Below, piece by piece: positions 44,643-52,620 of a DNA stretch of 55,136 nt. Below the pieces are notes generated by a model. It had not been told where the DNA came from. It worked only from the letters and a program-made list of their open reading frames with translations, and did no database searches. Position numbers and translations under genes: made by a program. Source of the DNA: an uncultured Pelagibacteraceae bacterium (lineage in GTDB: Bacteria > Pseudomonadota > Alphaproteobacteria > Pelagibacterales > Pelagibacteraceae); assembly GCA_902615045.1 (NCBI GenBank), contig CACMNP010000005.1, positions 1 through 55,136 of the forward strand. Reading direction: 5' to 3'. Numbering within the stretch: position 1 is the stretch's first letter; every line of letters starts with the position of its first letter.

Positions 44643-45934
44643 TATTTGAATACTCTTTTAAATATATAATTTACGTTTTTTAAGTGTTTGTCATATGTAA
44701 AGATTTTATCTAGTCTTTTTTCACTTATTTTACTAGTGATCGATTTATCACTTTTTAAAAGTGTTAATAGGTTTGTATTCTTTGCAAAACTAGCTTTAGC
44801 ATGAGACTGAACCAATCTATAAGCTTTCTCTCTAGCCATGCCTGATTTAGTAAGTTCTAACATTACCTCTTGAGAAAAAACAAGACCTCTTGTTAAGTTT
44901 AAATTCTTTATCATTGTTTTTGGATAAACAATCATTTTTTCTAAAATTCCTGACAACCTAACTAAAGCAAAATCTAAAGTTATGTTTGCGTCTGGACCAA
45001 TATTTCTTTCAACGCTAGAATGAGAAATATCTCTTTCATGCCACAAAGAAATATTTTCTAAAGCTGGAATTACATAGCTTCTTACCATTCTTGCAAGTCC
45101 TGTGAGATTTTCACTTAATATTGGATTTTTTTTATGAGGCATAGCAGAAGAACCTTTTTGATCTTTTGAAAAGTATTCCTGTAATTCATAAACTTCAGAT
45201 CTTTGTAAATGCCTTATTTCTGTTGAAACTCTTTCGACAGATCCAGCAATAATCCCAAGAACTGCAAAATAATGTGCATGTCTATCCCTTGGTATAATTT
45301 GAGTTGAAATAGGCTCAGCTTTTAATTTTAATTTTTTTGCAACATAAGTTTCAATTTTAGGATTTATATTAGCAAATGTTCCTACTGCTCCTGAAATTGC
45401 GCATGTTGATACATTTTCTATTGCATCTTTTAATCTTAATTTATTTCTTTTAAATTCTTCATAAAATGAAGCTAATTTTAGTCCAAAAGTAATTGGTTCC
45501 GCATGAATTCCATGACTTCTTCCGATACATGGAGTTAATTTATACTTTTTTGCCTGTTTTTTTAGAACAGATAAAATTTTATCAATATCTCTTAATAAAA
45601 TGTTTCCTGATTGGACTAATTGAACATTTAAAGTTGTATCTAAAACATCAGATGAGGTCATTCCTTGATGAAGGTATCTTGCTTTAAGACCCGCCTGTTC
45701 AGTAATTGATGTTAAAAAAGCAATTACATCATGCTTAACTTTTGCTTCTATATCATGAATTCTTTTAACTTTGATTTTACCTTTTTTTTTAACTAATGAC
45801 GCAACTCCTTTAGGAATAATTTTATATTTTTCCATTGCCTCAGCTGCAGCAATTTCTACATCTAACCAAATCTTATATTTGTTTTCTTCAGACCAAATAC
45901 TGACAAGTTCTTTTCTAGAATATCTTGATATCAT
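44642..45934 (-). CDS. purB: Adenylosuccinate lyase
   Basis: The 430-residue fumarase/aspartase-superfamily enzyme has TSSDVLDTTLNVQL near residue 90, GRSHGIHAEPITFG near residue 138 with the general acid His, and the flexible signature loop GSSAMPHKKNPILSENL near residue 262 with the catalytic Ser. It acts twice in purine synthesis, splitting SAICAR and adenylosuccinate. It overlaps map and purC by one base on each side. Confidence 0.96.
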   Translation of the reverse strand: MISRYSRKELVSIWSEENKYKIWLDVEIAAAEAMEKYKIIPKGVASLVKKKGKIKVKRIHDIEAKVKHDVIAFLTSITEQAGLKARYLHQGMTSSDVLDTTLNVQLVQSGNILLRDIDKILSVLKKQAKKYKLTPCIGRSHGIHAEPITFGLKLASFYEEFKRNKLRLKDAIENVSTCAISGAVGTFANINPKIETYVAKKLKLKAEPISTQIIPRDRHAHYFAVLGIIAGSVERVSTEIRHLQRSEVYELQEYFSKDQKGSSAMPHKKNPILSENLTGLARMVRSYVIPALENISLWHERDISHSSVERNIGPDANITLDFALVRLSGILEKMIVYPKTMIKNLNLTRGLVFSQEVMLELTKSGMAREKAYRLVQSHAKASFAKNTNLLTLLKSDKSITSKISEKRLDKIFTYDKHLKNVNYIFKRVFK

Positions 45935-46704
45935 TAATTATATGGGGGCCTCGTATAACCTTTAACAGATTCTGTGAAAATTTCATATGAATCTTCTGTG
46001 ATACCAACAGTATGCTCAAATTGAGCTGATAATGATTTATCTTTAGTTACTGCAGTCCACCCATCATTTAAAACTTTTGTGTCATATTTTCCATAATTTA
46101 TCATTGGTTCAATAGTAAATGTCATTCCAGGAGTTAATTCTTTACCAGTATTTTTTGACCCATAATGAAGAATATTGGGAGGTTCGTGAAATACATCACT
46201 TATTCCATGACCACAAAAATCTCTTACAACTGAATAACCTTTGCTTTCAACATAAGATTGAATTTCAAACCCTATATCACCAAGTTTTTTACCTGGATGT
46301 AAAATTGATATTGCTTTCATCAATGAGTCATAGGTTGCTTCAATTAAATTTTTTGCCTTAACAGGTACATTTCCAACTTCATACATTCTGCTTGTATCCC
46401 CATAATGATTGTCAACAACCGCTGTTACATCAACATTAACCGCATCTCCATCTTCCAAAACTCTATCTGAAGGTATACCATGACAAACTACATGATTTAG
46501 TGATGTACAAAGTGATTTTTTAAATCCTCGATAAAATAATGGAGCTGAATAGCCTCCATTATCTTTTATAAATTCATAACCTAATTTATCAATCTTATCT
46601 GTTGATATTCCTGGTTTAATATAATCTGTAAGCATGTCTAAAGTTTTAGATGCAAGCTTTCCTGCAACTCTCATCTTTTCAAATTTTTCTTTATAATCAG
46701 TCAT
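45934..46704 (-). CDS. map: Methionine aminopeptidase type I
   Basis: The 256-residue protein has all five metal ligands of MetAP: two Asp in NVDVTAVVDNHYGDTSR near residue 89, His in GHGISDVFHEPPN near residue 168, Glu in FTIEPMINYG near residue 199, and Glu in FEHTVGITE near residue 231. It lacks the N-terminal SH3-binding linker or zinc fingers, so it is type Ia. It removes initiator Met. Its start overlaps the sfsA stop region by 8 nt. Confidence 0.96.
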   Translation of the reverse strand: MTDYKEKFEKMRVAGKLASKTLDMLTDYIKPGISTDKIDKLGYEFIKDNGGYSAPLFYRGFKKSLCTSLNHVVCHGIPSDRVLEDGDAVNVDVTAVVDNHYGDTSRMYEVGNVPVKAKNLIEATYDSLMKAISILHPGKKLGDIGFEIQSYVESKGYSVVRDFCGHGISDVFHEPPNILHYGSKNTGKELTPGMTFTIEPMINYGKYDTKVLNDGWTAVTKDKSLSAQFEHTVGITEDSYEIFTESVKGYTRPPYN

Positions 46705-47383
46705 CTAAAATATTAATTTTTTTTTCAATTTTAATCTCTTTAAAACTCAGTTTGCATCTATAAGCGAGAAATTTTACTCCAGCTTTTTTTGCTTTTTTGT
46801 AATTTTCAAAATAAATGTGGTCAATATCTTTTGCAATTCTAAAATTATTTATATTTTGAATTTGCGTTAAAAATAAGACATACGGTTTATATCCTTTTTT
46901 AATTGATTTAATTAACATATTTAGATGCTTTGTTCCTCTTGAGGTTATCGCATCAGGAAATTCTGCAATATCATTTTCTCTAAATAATGTAACATTCTTT
47001 ACTTCTATTAAATTATTATCACATAAAAAATCAAATCTTGTATCATCACTAAATTTAAATTCAGGTTTAATATTTTTAATAGTTTTAAACTCTGATATTA
47101 ATTTATTTTCTAATCCATGATTAACAATTTTGTTAGCTCTATGAGTATTTACTCCAACATATCTTTTTTTTGCTTCAATAATTTCTAATGTAAATTTTAG
47201 TTTCCTTTTTGGATCATTATGCTCTGTGACTAATACCTCATTACCTTCATCCAATAGACCTTGCATAGATCCAGTGTTAGGACAATGTGCCGTTATAATC
47301 TTGTTATTTACTTTTATATCGGCGAAAAATCTCTTATATCTTTTTAATAATTTTCCTTTAATAAGGCTATTTGTAAATTTCAT
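46697..47383 (-). CDS. sfsA: SfsA family DNA/RNA nuclease-like protein
   Basis: The 228 residues match SfsA: KRYKRFFADI at residues 14-23, AHCPNTGSMQGLLDEG near residue 33, VGVNTHRANKIV near residue 76, and FPDAITSRGTKHLNMLI near residue 142. It was named for sugar fermentation stimulation and the fold resembles a nuclease plus OB domain; the real function is uncertain. It heads the minus-strand operon (sfsA to grxD). The 22-nt gap to the divergent cinA-like gene must contain both start regions. Confidence 0.9.
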   Translation of the reverse strand: MKFTNSLIKGKLLKRYKRFFADIKVNNKIITAHCPNTGSMQGLLDEGNEVLVTEHNDPKRKLKFTLEIIEAKKRYVGVNTHRANKIVNHGLENKLISEFKTIKNIKPEFKFSDDTRFDFLCDNNLIEVKNVTLFRENDIAEFPDAITSRGTKHLNMLIKSIKKGYKPYVLFLTQIQNINNFRIAKDIDHIYFENYKKAKKAGVKFLAYRCKLSFKEIKIEKKINILDD

Positions 47384-47405
47384 ATAAATTTACTTATATT
47401 TACAT

Positions 47406-48155
47406 ATGCAAAATAAAAAAGAGATAAATGCTGGTATTTTAATTATCGGTAATGAAGTTCTGTCAGGCAGAACACAAGATGTTAATACAAGCACATTAGC
47501 AGTTTGGTTAAATTCATTAGGCATACCTGTCTCAGAAGTTAGAGTTATTCCTGATGATGAAAGTATTATAATAAATACAGTTAATGAATTAAGAAAAAGA
47601 TATTCTTATATATTCACTACGGGAGGAATAGGACCAACTCACGATGATATTACAGCAGAGTCTGTTTCTAAAGTATTTAATATTGAATACGGTTTCCACA
47701 AAGAGGCTTTTTCAATACTAGAAAATTATTATAAGCCGGGTGAGTTTAATGAAGGTAGACAAAAGATGGCTAAAATGCCTGTTAGTGCTAATTTAATTTT
47801 AAATCCATCAAGTGGTGCACCAGGCTTTTATGTTGAAAACGTTTTTTGTTTGCCAGGTGTCCCATCAATTATGAAAGCAATGCTTGGAAGTTTAAATAAC
47901 CTTTTAGTTGGAGGGGAACCAATATTAAGCGAAACAATTAATTTAAGAACTGTTGAGAGTGAAATAGCTAAATCTTTAACAGAGGTCCAAAATAATAATT
48001 CTGAAGTTGAAATTGGAAGTTATCCTTTTTTTAAAGCTGGAAAATTAGGAGTATCAATTGTTGTCAGATCAGTAGATAAAACAAAAATTGATAAATGTAA
48101 TTCAGAAATACTTAAGTTTGTTAAAGATAAAGAAATTGAAATAGTTGAGAGATAA
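47406..48155 (+). CDS. CinA-like MoaB/Mog-domain protein (molybdopterin-binding fold)
   Basis: The 249-residue protein has the N-terminal CinA module only. GILIIGNEVLSGRTQDVNTS is at residues 10-29, VRVIPDDESIIINTVNELRKRY near residue 45, and TTGGIGPTHDDITAESVSK near residue 72. The C-terminal CinA deamidase domain of the longer protein (about 400 residues) is absent. The function is probably pyrophosphatase-like or unknown. It is followed 2 nt later by a gamma-glutamylcyclotransferase gene. Confidence 0.88.
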   Translation: MQNKKEINAGILIIGNEVLSGRTQDVNTSTLAVWLNSLGIPVSEVRVIPDDESIIINTVNELRKRYSYIFTTGGIGPTHDDITAESVSKVFNIEYGFHKEAFSILENYYKPGEFNEGRQKMAKMPVSANLILNPSSGAPGFYVENVFCLPGVPSIMKAMLGSLNNLLVGGEPILSETINLRTVESEIAKSLTEVQNNNSEVEIGSYPFFKAGKLGVSIVVRSVDKTKIDKCNSEILKFVKDKEIEIVER

Positions 48156-48157
48156 TT

Positions 48158-48562
48158 ATGCTTTATTTTGCTTACGGAAGTAATCTAAATCATTTTCAAA
48201 TGAAAAGAAGATGTAAAGATTCCAAATATATTAAAAAGATAAATTTAAAAGGATATACACTTAATTTTAGAAGCAAGTATCGTGCAGCAGATATTGAAAA
48301 GAAAAATAATTCAATTGTGCCTGGTGGTTTGTACGAGATATCAAAAAGTGATGAAAAAAAACTTGATATTTATGAAGATTATCCAATTCTTTATAAAAAA
48401 ATGTATTTTAAGTATTACAACAATAATGTGATGACTTATATAATGCCTAAAAAAACAATTTTTAGATATCCCACCGAAAGATATCTAAACGTTGTTAAGC
48501 AAGGTTATAAAGATTGTAATTTAGATCAAAAATATCTCAAAAAAGCTTTAGTGAATTTTTAA
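48158..48562 (+). CDS. Gamma-glutamylcyclotransferase-like protein
   Basis: The 134-residue GGCT-fold protein opens with the YGSNL motif at residues 6-10, the substrate-binding loop of the family, and later has SKSDEKKLDIYEDYPILY near residue 65 in which a Glu may be the catalytic base. It could release 5-oxoproline from a gamma-glutamyl compound, but many relatives have other or unknown substrates. It is packed 2-3 nt from both neighbours. Confidence 0.85.
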   Translation: MLYFAYGSNLNHFQMKRRCKDSKYIKKINLKGYTLNFRSKYRAADIEKKNNSIVPGGLYEISKSDEKKLDIYEDYPILYKKMYFKYYNNNVMTYIMPKKTIFRYPTERYLNVVKQGYKDCNLDQKYLKKALVNF

Positions 48563-48565
48563 TTA

Positions 48566-49252
48566 ATGCTTTCAAAATCAAAAATATTTTTTAAAGGTAT
48601 AGTTGCTGTTTTACCTCATATGTTATCAGTAATTCCTTTTGGAATTATAACTGGAGCTATTGGTATTGAATTAGGTTTTGATCCAATTTTAGTATATGCA
48701 ACTTCCTTGATTATTTTTGGCGGTGCTTCACAGATAATATTTATGCAACTTTTGTCAGGTGGAGCTTCATCATTAGTAGCCATTACATCAGTTGGAGTAA
48801 TAAACTCCAGACATTTATTATATGGAGCAGTTTTATCCGAGTATTTAGAAAAACTGAGCTTTATTAAAAAATTATTTATTTCTTATTTTATTGTAGACCA
48901 AGGCTTTGCAGAGTCTAACAAGTACATTAAACAAAATAAAAATTTATCTAACCCACATTATTATGTTCTTGGTACGGGAGTAACACTTTGGTTTTGTTGG
49001 CAGTTATCCACAATTAGTGGAATTATATTGGGCTCATTTATTCCTGAAGAATTGGGTTTAAAATTTGCGATCCCTCTTACTTTTTTAGCAATTATTGTAA
49101 ATGATTTGAGAAAATTAGATAATGTTTTTGTGATGTTGGTATCTGGATTTGCATCATTAATTTTATTTAATGCTCCATTTAAATCTTACATAATATTGTC
49201 TCCAATAGTTGCTCTAATTGCAGCTTTTATAATGTTGAGGTTTAAAAAATGA
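48566..49252 (+). CDS. azlC: AzlC family branched-chain amino acid export permease subunit
   Basis: The 228-residue membrane protein has the AzlC signatures LPHMLSVIPFGIITGAIG at residues 16-33, LIIFGGASQIIFMQLL near residue 48, and SVGVINSRHLLYGAVLSEYL near residue 75. About six helices are predicted. Together with the small AzlD it exports branched-chain or other hydrophobic amino acids. It overlaps azlD by 4 nt (ATGA). Confidence 0.92.
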   Translation: MLSKSKIFFKGIVAVLPHMLSVIPFGIITGAIGIELGFDPILVYATSLIIFGGASQIIFMQLLSGGASSLVAITSVGVINSRHLLYGAVLSEYLEKLSFIKKLFISYFIVDQGFAESNKYIKQNKNLSNPHYYVLGTGVTLWFCWQLSTISGIILGSFIPEELGLKFAIPLTFLAIIVNDLRKLDNVFVMLVSGFASLILFNAPFKSYIILSPIVALIAAFIMLRFKK

Positions 49253-49566
49253 CCTGGTTTTCAATTATAGTATCTGGAATTGTAACTTATTTCTCTAGGA
49301 TGGCTATGTTAGCTTTAATTGATAGAGAAATGCTTGGAACAAAAGTTAAAGAAGTTCTTAATTATGTTCCAGCAGCTGTATTTCCAGCAATAATATTTCC
49401 TGGTATTTTTTTTAATGATTTTGGTTTGTTTGTAGAAATCACAGATCCAAAAATTTATGGTGCAATTGTTGCTTTAGTTGTTGGATTTTACTCAAGGAGT
49501 GTAATCGCTACTATTGTTTCAGGATTATTATCTTATTGGTTTATTATTTTTTTCTTATTAAAATAG
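49249..49566 (+). CDS. azlD: AzlD family branched-chain amino acid export subunit
   Basis: The 105-residue protein has four hydrophobic segments with the AzlD pattern: VTYFSRMAMLALIDRE near residue 12 and LNYVPAAVFPAIIFPGIF near residue 37. It forms the AzlCD exporter with the preceding gene and is translationally coupled to it. Confidence 0.92.
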   Translation: MTWFSIIVSGIVTYFSRMAMLALIDREMLGTKVKEVLNYVPAAVFPAIIFPGIFFNDFGLFVEITDPKIYGAIVALVVGFYSRSVIATIVSGLLSYWFIIFFLLK

Positions 49567-49570
49567 AAGC

Positions 49571-50863
49571 GTGTATTTATATTCTAAACTTCAAAATTTA
49601 AAAAAACCAATTAGAGTTTCCTTTATTGGTTGTGGGAAATTTGTTTCAATGTTTCTCGCTCAATATAATCAATTAAACAAAATCATTATAGATTCAATAA
49701 TAGAACTTGATATTGAGAGAGCAAAAAAAAATTGTTTTAATAGTGGGCTATCTAGTGAAACTATACAAAACATTAATTTTGCAGATAATTTAGACAAAGT
49801 TTTTAACAGAGAAATTGATGTATTTATTGAAGCTACAGGCAACCCTATAGCAGGCACATTACATGCAAAGAAAATCATAGAAAGCAAAAAGCATGTAATA
49901 ATGGTTAATGTTGAAGCAGATGTTTTATGCGGAAAGTATTTGTCTGATTTAGCAAAAAAAAATAATGTGATCTGTTCAATGGCTTATGGTGATCAGCCAT
50001 CATTAATATTAGAACAAATTGAATGGGCAAAATTAAATGGTTTTGAAGTTATATGTGCAGGCAAAGGAACAAAATATCATCCATCATTTGAGTATTCGAC
50101 ACCAGAAACTGTTTGGGGACATTATGGTTTAACTAAAGAAAGAGCTGAAAATGAATCTGGGATGAATCCTAAAATGTTTAATAGTTTTTTATGTGGAGAT
50201 AAATCATCAATAGAAATGTGTGCTGTTAGTAATGGTACAGACTTAAAATGTCCAAATAGCGGATTAACATATCCTCCAATCGGAGTTTATGATATTGCTA
50301 AAAAATTAATTCCAAAATCCGAAGGAGGTTTATTAGATTATTCTGGTCAAGTTGAGGTTATATCAAGCATTGATTTGGATAAAAAAGATATCCCTAATGA
50401 TCTTAGATGGGGAGTGTATATTGTTATTAAAGCTCAAAATGAGTATGTGAAAAACTGTTTTAAAGATTATGGAATGGTAACTGACTCTTCTGGAAGTTAT
50501 TCAGCCATTTGGAGGCCTTATCATTATATTGGATTAGAATTAGCTCAATCAATTTATTCCATAGTGCTTGATAATAAGGCTACAGGTCACACAAAAAATT
50601 TTAATGCTGAAATAGCTAGTGTCGCAAAAAAAGATTTAAAAGCAGGACAAAAACTTGATGGAGAAGGAGGTTATTGTGCAAGGGGAAGGTTGATTTCATC
50701 CAAAAGATCTAAACAAGAAAGAATTTTACCTATGGGCTATACTGATAATGCAGTTTTAAAGAATGACATAATGAAAGATGAATTTATAAGTTTTGATGAT
50801 GTCGAGCTAAATTTACCAAAAGAAATAATTGAAGCTAGAGAATATCAATATAACTTAATATAG
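49571..50863 (+). CDS. NAD(P)-dependent oxidoreductase with C-terminal SAF domain
   Basis: The 430 residues begin with a Rossmann domain of the homoserine-dehydrogenase type (SFIGCGKFVSMFLAQY at residues 17-32) with EATGNPIAGTLHAKKII near residue 95. A central substrate domain contains CAGKGTKYHPSFEYSTPETVWG near residue 160. A C-terminal SAF-like domain follows (VAKKDLKAGQKLDGEGGYCARG near residue 352). Such fusions occur near branched-chain or sugar-acid pathways, and its substrate is not known. The GTG start at 49571 is 4 nt after azlD, suggesting a shared operon. Confidence 0.85.
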   Translation: MYLYSKLQNLKKPIRVSFIGCGKFVSMFLAQYNQLNKIIIDSIIELDIERAKKNCFNSGLSSETIQNINFADNLDKVFNREIDVFIEATGNPIAGTLHAKKIIESKKHVIMVNVEADVLCGKYLSDLAKKNNVICSMAYGDQPSLILEQIEWAKLNGFEVICAGKGTKYHPSFEYSTPETVWGHYGLTKERAENESGMNPKMFNSFLCGDKSSIEMCAVSNGTDLKCPNSGLTYPPIGVYDIAKKLIPKSEGGLLDYSGQVEVISSIDLDKKDIPNDLRWGVYIVIKAQNEYVKNCFKDYGMVTDSSGSYSAIWRPYHYIGLELAQSIYSIVLDNKATGHTKNFNAEIASVAKKDLKAGQKLDGEGGYCARGRLISSKRSKQERILPMGYTDNAVLKNDIMKDEFISFDDVELNLPKEIIEAREYQYNLI

Positions 50864-50907
50864 TTGAGATATAAATTTTAATATACATAACGATGAACTT
50901 TACAAAT

Positions 50908-50946
50908 GCCCTCGTGGTGAAATTGGTAGACACAAAGGACTTAAAA
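50908..50946 (+). other. tRNA-Leu(UAA) 5'-half fragment, copy 1 (candidate attachment-site stub)
   Basis: The sequence begins GCCCTCGTGGTG and runs through a typical D-arm (GAAATTGGTAGACAC) into the anticodon stem and loop AGGACTTAAAA, with anticodon TAA at 50942-50944. After the loop the expected complementary stem (TCCT) and the rest of the tRNA are absent. No CCA-proximal half occurs nearby, so it is not a functional tRNA. It is identical over 43 bp to copy 2 at 52404. Confidence 0.85.
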
Positions 50947-50969
50947 AACATAGGGTAGAGTAAATTTAT

Positions 50970-50999
50970 AGTCTCACACAGTCTCATATAGTCTTAAAT
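50970..50999 (+). repeat. Three tandem 10-bp repeats (AGTCTCACAC type), copy 1
   Basis: AGTCTCACAC, AGTCTCATAT and AGTCTTAAAT follow one another without spacing, starting 62 bp after the start of the tRNA stub. Tandem 10-bp sites next to a recombination core resemble arm-type binding sites of tyrosine integrases; that reading is inferred. Confidence 0.75.
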
Positions 51000-51068
51000 C
51001 CCATTAAATTCTAAATTTTAAAAAAACTTTAATTATTTTTATTGCAATATGAATTATAAATTCTACCA

Positions 51069-51090
51069 AACTAGAAATTAACTAGAAACT
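51069..51090 (+). repeat. 11-bp direct-repeat doublet (AACTAGAAAYT), copy 1
   Basis: AACTAGAAATT (51069-51079) and AACTAGAAACT (51080-51090) are adjacent and are followed by AAAGAGATGAA. Related doublets occur at 52300 and 52568. It lies 28 nt before the ATG at 51119, so it could be a regulatory or recombinase-binding site. Confidence 0.7.
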
Positions 51091-51118
51091 AAAGAGATGA
51101 AATAATATAATTTTAATA

Positions 51119-52252
51119 ATGAAAAAAATTCTTTTAACTTTATTTGGCATATTTTTATGCTTATCTGCTGAAGCAAAAGTTAAATCTAAAGATATATCTT
51201 TTCCTAAACATTTTTATACAGATAAGATTAAGTCATGCTCATATGTGGGTGGTGAGACTTTTAAATCCAAATATAAAAAAGCTAGAATTGAAAGCTTAAT
51301 ACGTTTAGATTGGATGAGTGAATGGGCGCTAGGAAATTCTAGAAGTGTAAATCACTTAAATCTAACTGGTCCAATGAGCATGTTTGCTGTTGCTACCCAT
51401 AATGCAATTGGTAATAATGATAAAACTGACATTGATGACGCTAAAGGAATATTGATTAAAATAGCTAAAGCAAATGTTTTACTAGATACAATCGGTAAAG
51501 AAGAGTTAAAAAAGAAACCAAAATGTTGGAAAGATGGAAATCCCGAGGCACCTTGCTGGTATCATGCATATGAATTTGCAAGGGATGCTTTTACAAATTA
51601 TTTGCTAATAGCAATTTATCTTAAAGATTACTTAAGTGATAAAGAAATTAAAATTGTTAACAAGTATATTAAAAAAATGCATAAAAAATTTATTAAGCCT
51701 GAAGAATTTTTAGAGAAAGAAAAAGGATTTTATGCAATGGGAAACGGAGGAATTCCAAACTTAGCTTATGCTCATTGGACAAACAATAAAAAACTAGCAG
51801 CAAAAGAATTCAATTTTAGATTTAAAAATATAGAGGAAGTGTTTTATGATGATGGCTATATCAATAATAATTCTTTTAGAGGGTTTCGAGCCCTATGGTA
51901 TCACTCTTATGGTTTAAATTCAGCTTTAGGATACATCTATTTAGCTAAAAATTGGGGGGCTAAAGTTCCAGACCTAGTTATGAATAGAATTACTAAAGCA
52001 GCAGAAGTATTAAATTTAGGGATCACTGATTATGAAAGTTTCTCCTCAAGAAAATACGATGGTAAGCAAAAAAATAATCAATATAAAAAACATAATGCTA
52101 GAAAGCACACACATCAAGAGGCTTTAGCTATTGATACCTTAATGGAAATGGTAACTGGAATAAAACATGAAAAAGATATTACTTATTTAGCCAAAAGACC
52201 AAAGTATGGCATAGACAATCTAATTGGATTTAATGCTAATTGTATAAAATGA
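51119..52252 (+). CDS. Exported alginate-lyase-like (PL5-like alpha/alpha-toroid) protein, island gene 1
   Basis: The 377-residue protein starts with a signal peptide (residues 1-19, ending AEA). It is mostly helical. DDGYINNNSFRGFRALWYHSY at residues 244-264 resembles the AlgL/PL5 alginate lyase segment (RGxRALxYHNYAL). Arg257 and Tyr264 keep the seven-residue spacing of the catalytic Arg-Tyr pair known in AlgL. The Asn-His pair expected 48 residues earlier reads Asn209-Gly210, so the catalytic His seems missing. It probably binds or cleaves an acidic polysaccharide in the periplasm, or is a non-catalytic relative. It is alone between two tRNA-Leu stubs, consistent with acquired cargo. Family assignment is by eye. 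Confidence 0.65.
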   Translation: MKKILLTLFGIFLCLSAEAKVKSKDISFPKHFYTDKIKSCSYVGGETFKSKYKKARIESLIRLDWMSEWALGNSRSVNHLNLTGPMSMFAVATHNAIGNNDKTDIDDAKGILIKIAKANVLLDTIGKEELKKKPKCWKDGNPEAPCWYHAYEFARDAFTNYLLIAIYLKDYLSDKEIKIVNKYIKKMHKKFIKPEEFLEKEKGFYAMGNGGIPNLAYAHWTNNKKLAAKEFNFRFKNIEEVFYDDGYINNNSFRGFRALWYHSYGLNSALGYIYLAKNWGAKVPDLVMNRITKAAEVLNLGITDYESFSSRKYDGKQKNNQYKKHNARKHTHQEALAIDTLMEMVTGIKHEKDITYLAKRPKYGIDNLIGFNANCIK

Positions 52253-52299
52253 AAAAACTTTTAGGGATCGTGATTCTGGGTTCTGGGACTTTATAGGAT

Positions 52300-52321
52300 A
52301 ACTAGAAACAAACTAGAAACC
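52300..52321 (+). repeat. 11-bp direct-repeat doublet, copy 2
   Basis: AACTAGAAACA (52300-52310) and AACTAGAAACC (52311-52321), followed by AGAGAGATAAA, repeat the element found before gene 1. Here the doublet lies 47 nt downstream of the stop of gene 1 and 83 nt before the second tRNA stub, not before a gene, which argues against a simple promoter element. The stretch 52253-52620 (368 bp) contains no gene; it holds this doublet, the second stub with its 10-bp repeats, and a third doublet. Confidence 0.7.
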
Positions 52322-52403
52322 AGAGAGATAAAATAAAAAAATTTTACTTATTAAACTTGTTCAATTATAAATATTAGCATAAATACTCATGAAAATAACT
52401 CAT

Positions 52404-52442
52404 GCCCTCGTGGTGAAATTGGTAGACACAAAGGACTTAAAA
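52404..52442 (+). other. tRNA-Leu(UAA) 5'-half fragment, copy 2 (candidate attachment-site stub)
   Basis: Identical to copy 1 over 43 bp from GCCCTCG through the anticodon loop, with anticodon TAA at 52438-52440 and the tRNA again cut before the 3' anticodon stem. It lies exactly 1496 bp downstream of copy 1 on the same strand. It marks the boundary between two inserted segments. Confidence 0.85.
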
Positions 52443-52465
52443 AACAAAGGGTTGAGATATTTTGT

Positions 52466-52495
52466 AGTCTCACACAGTCTCATACAGTCTTAAAT
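52466..52495 (+). repeat. Three tandem 10-bp repeats (AGTCTCACAC type), copy 2
   Basis: AGTCTCACAC, AGTCTCATAC and AGTCTTAAAT, at the same 62-bp offset from the tRNA start as in copy 1. Only one base differs between the two 30-bp arrays. Confidence 0.75.
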
Positions 52496-52567
52496 CCCAT
52501 CAAATCCTACATTTTAATAAAACCTTAACCTATTATTATTTGAAAATATGTATAATAAATTTTCTTA

Positions 52568-52589
52568 AACTAGACGTAAACTAGACGTT
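52568..52589 (+). repeat. 11-bp direct-repeat doublet, copy 3 (diverged)
   Basis: AACTAGACGTA (52568-52578) and AACTAGACGTT (52579-52589) keep the AACTAGA core and 11-bp period but change the last four bases. The doublet is followed by AGATAGATAGAA and lies 31 nt before the ATG of island gene 2, the same position as copy 1 relative to gene 1. Confidence 0.65.
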
Positions 52590-52620
52590 AGATAGATAGA
52601 ATATTATAATTAATATATCT

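Larger units (their letters stand above)
50908..51032 (+). repeat. Long direct repeat copy 1 (tRNA-Leu stub plus arm region)
   Basis: About 125 bp align without gaps to 52404-52528, with roughly 12 mismatches by eye; the first 43 bp are identical. The repeat thus extends well past the tRNA part into non-tRNA sequence, which suggests two related integrated elements rather than only one att core. The non-coding stretch 50864-51118 holds this repeat, three 10-bp repeats and an 11-bp doublet, and no gene. Confidence 0.85.
52404..52528 (+). repeat. Long direct repeat copy 2 (tRNA-Leu stub plus arm region)
   Basis: Gapless counterpart of 50908-51032. Differences cluster in the 20 bp just after the tRNA part and near the end, while the tRNA part and the 10-bp repeats are nearly unchanged, as expected if those two parts are the functional pieces. 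Confidence 0.85.

Noticed and set aside
50970-50999. Tandem short repeats as a possible CRISPR array
   Set aside because: Repeats are 10 bp, contiguous without spacers, only three units, and no cas genes are in the window.
50908-50999. Functional tRNA-Leu gene
   Set aside because: Only the 5' half through the anticodon loop matches. The sequence after the loop cannot pair with the anticodon stem or acceptor stem, and no T-arm follows. The same holds at 52404.
52253-52403. Small gene or RNA between island gene 1 and the second tRNA stub
   Set aside because: No open frame with a start and no recognisable RNA fold; only the 11-bp doublet and a TTCTGGG duplication are seen.
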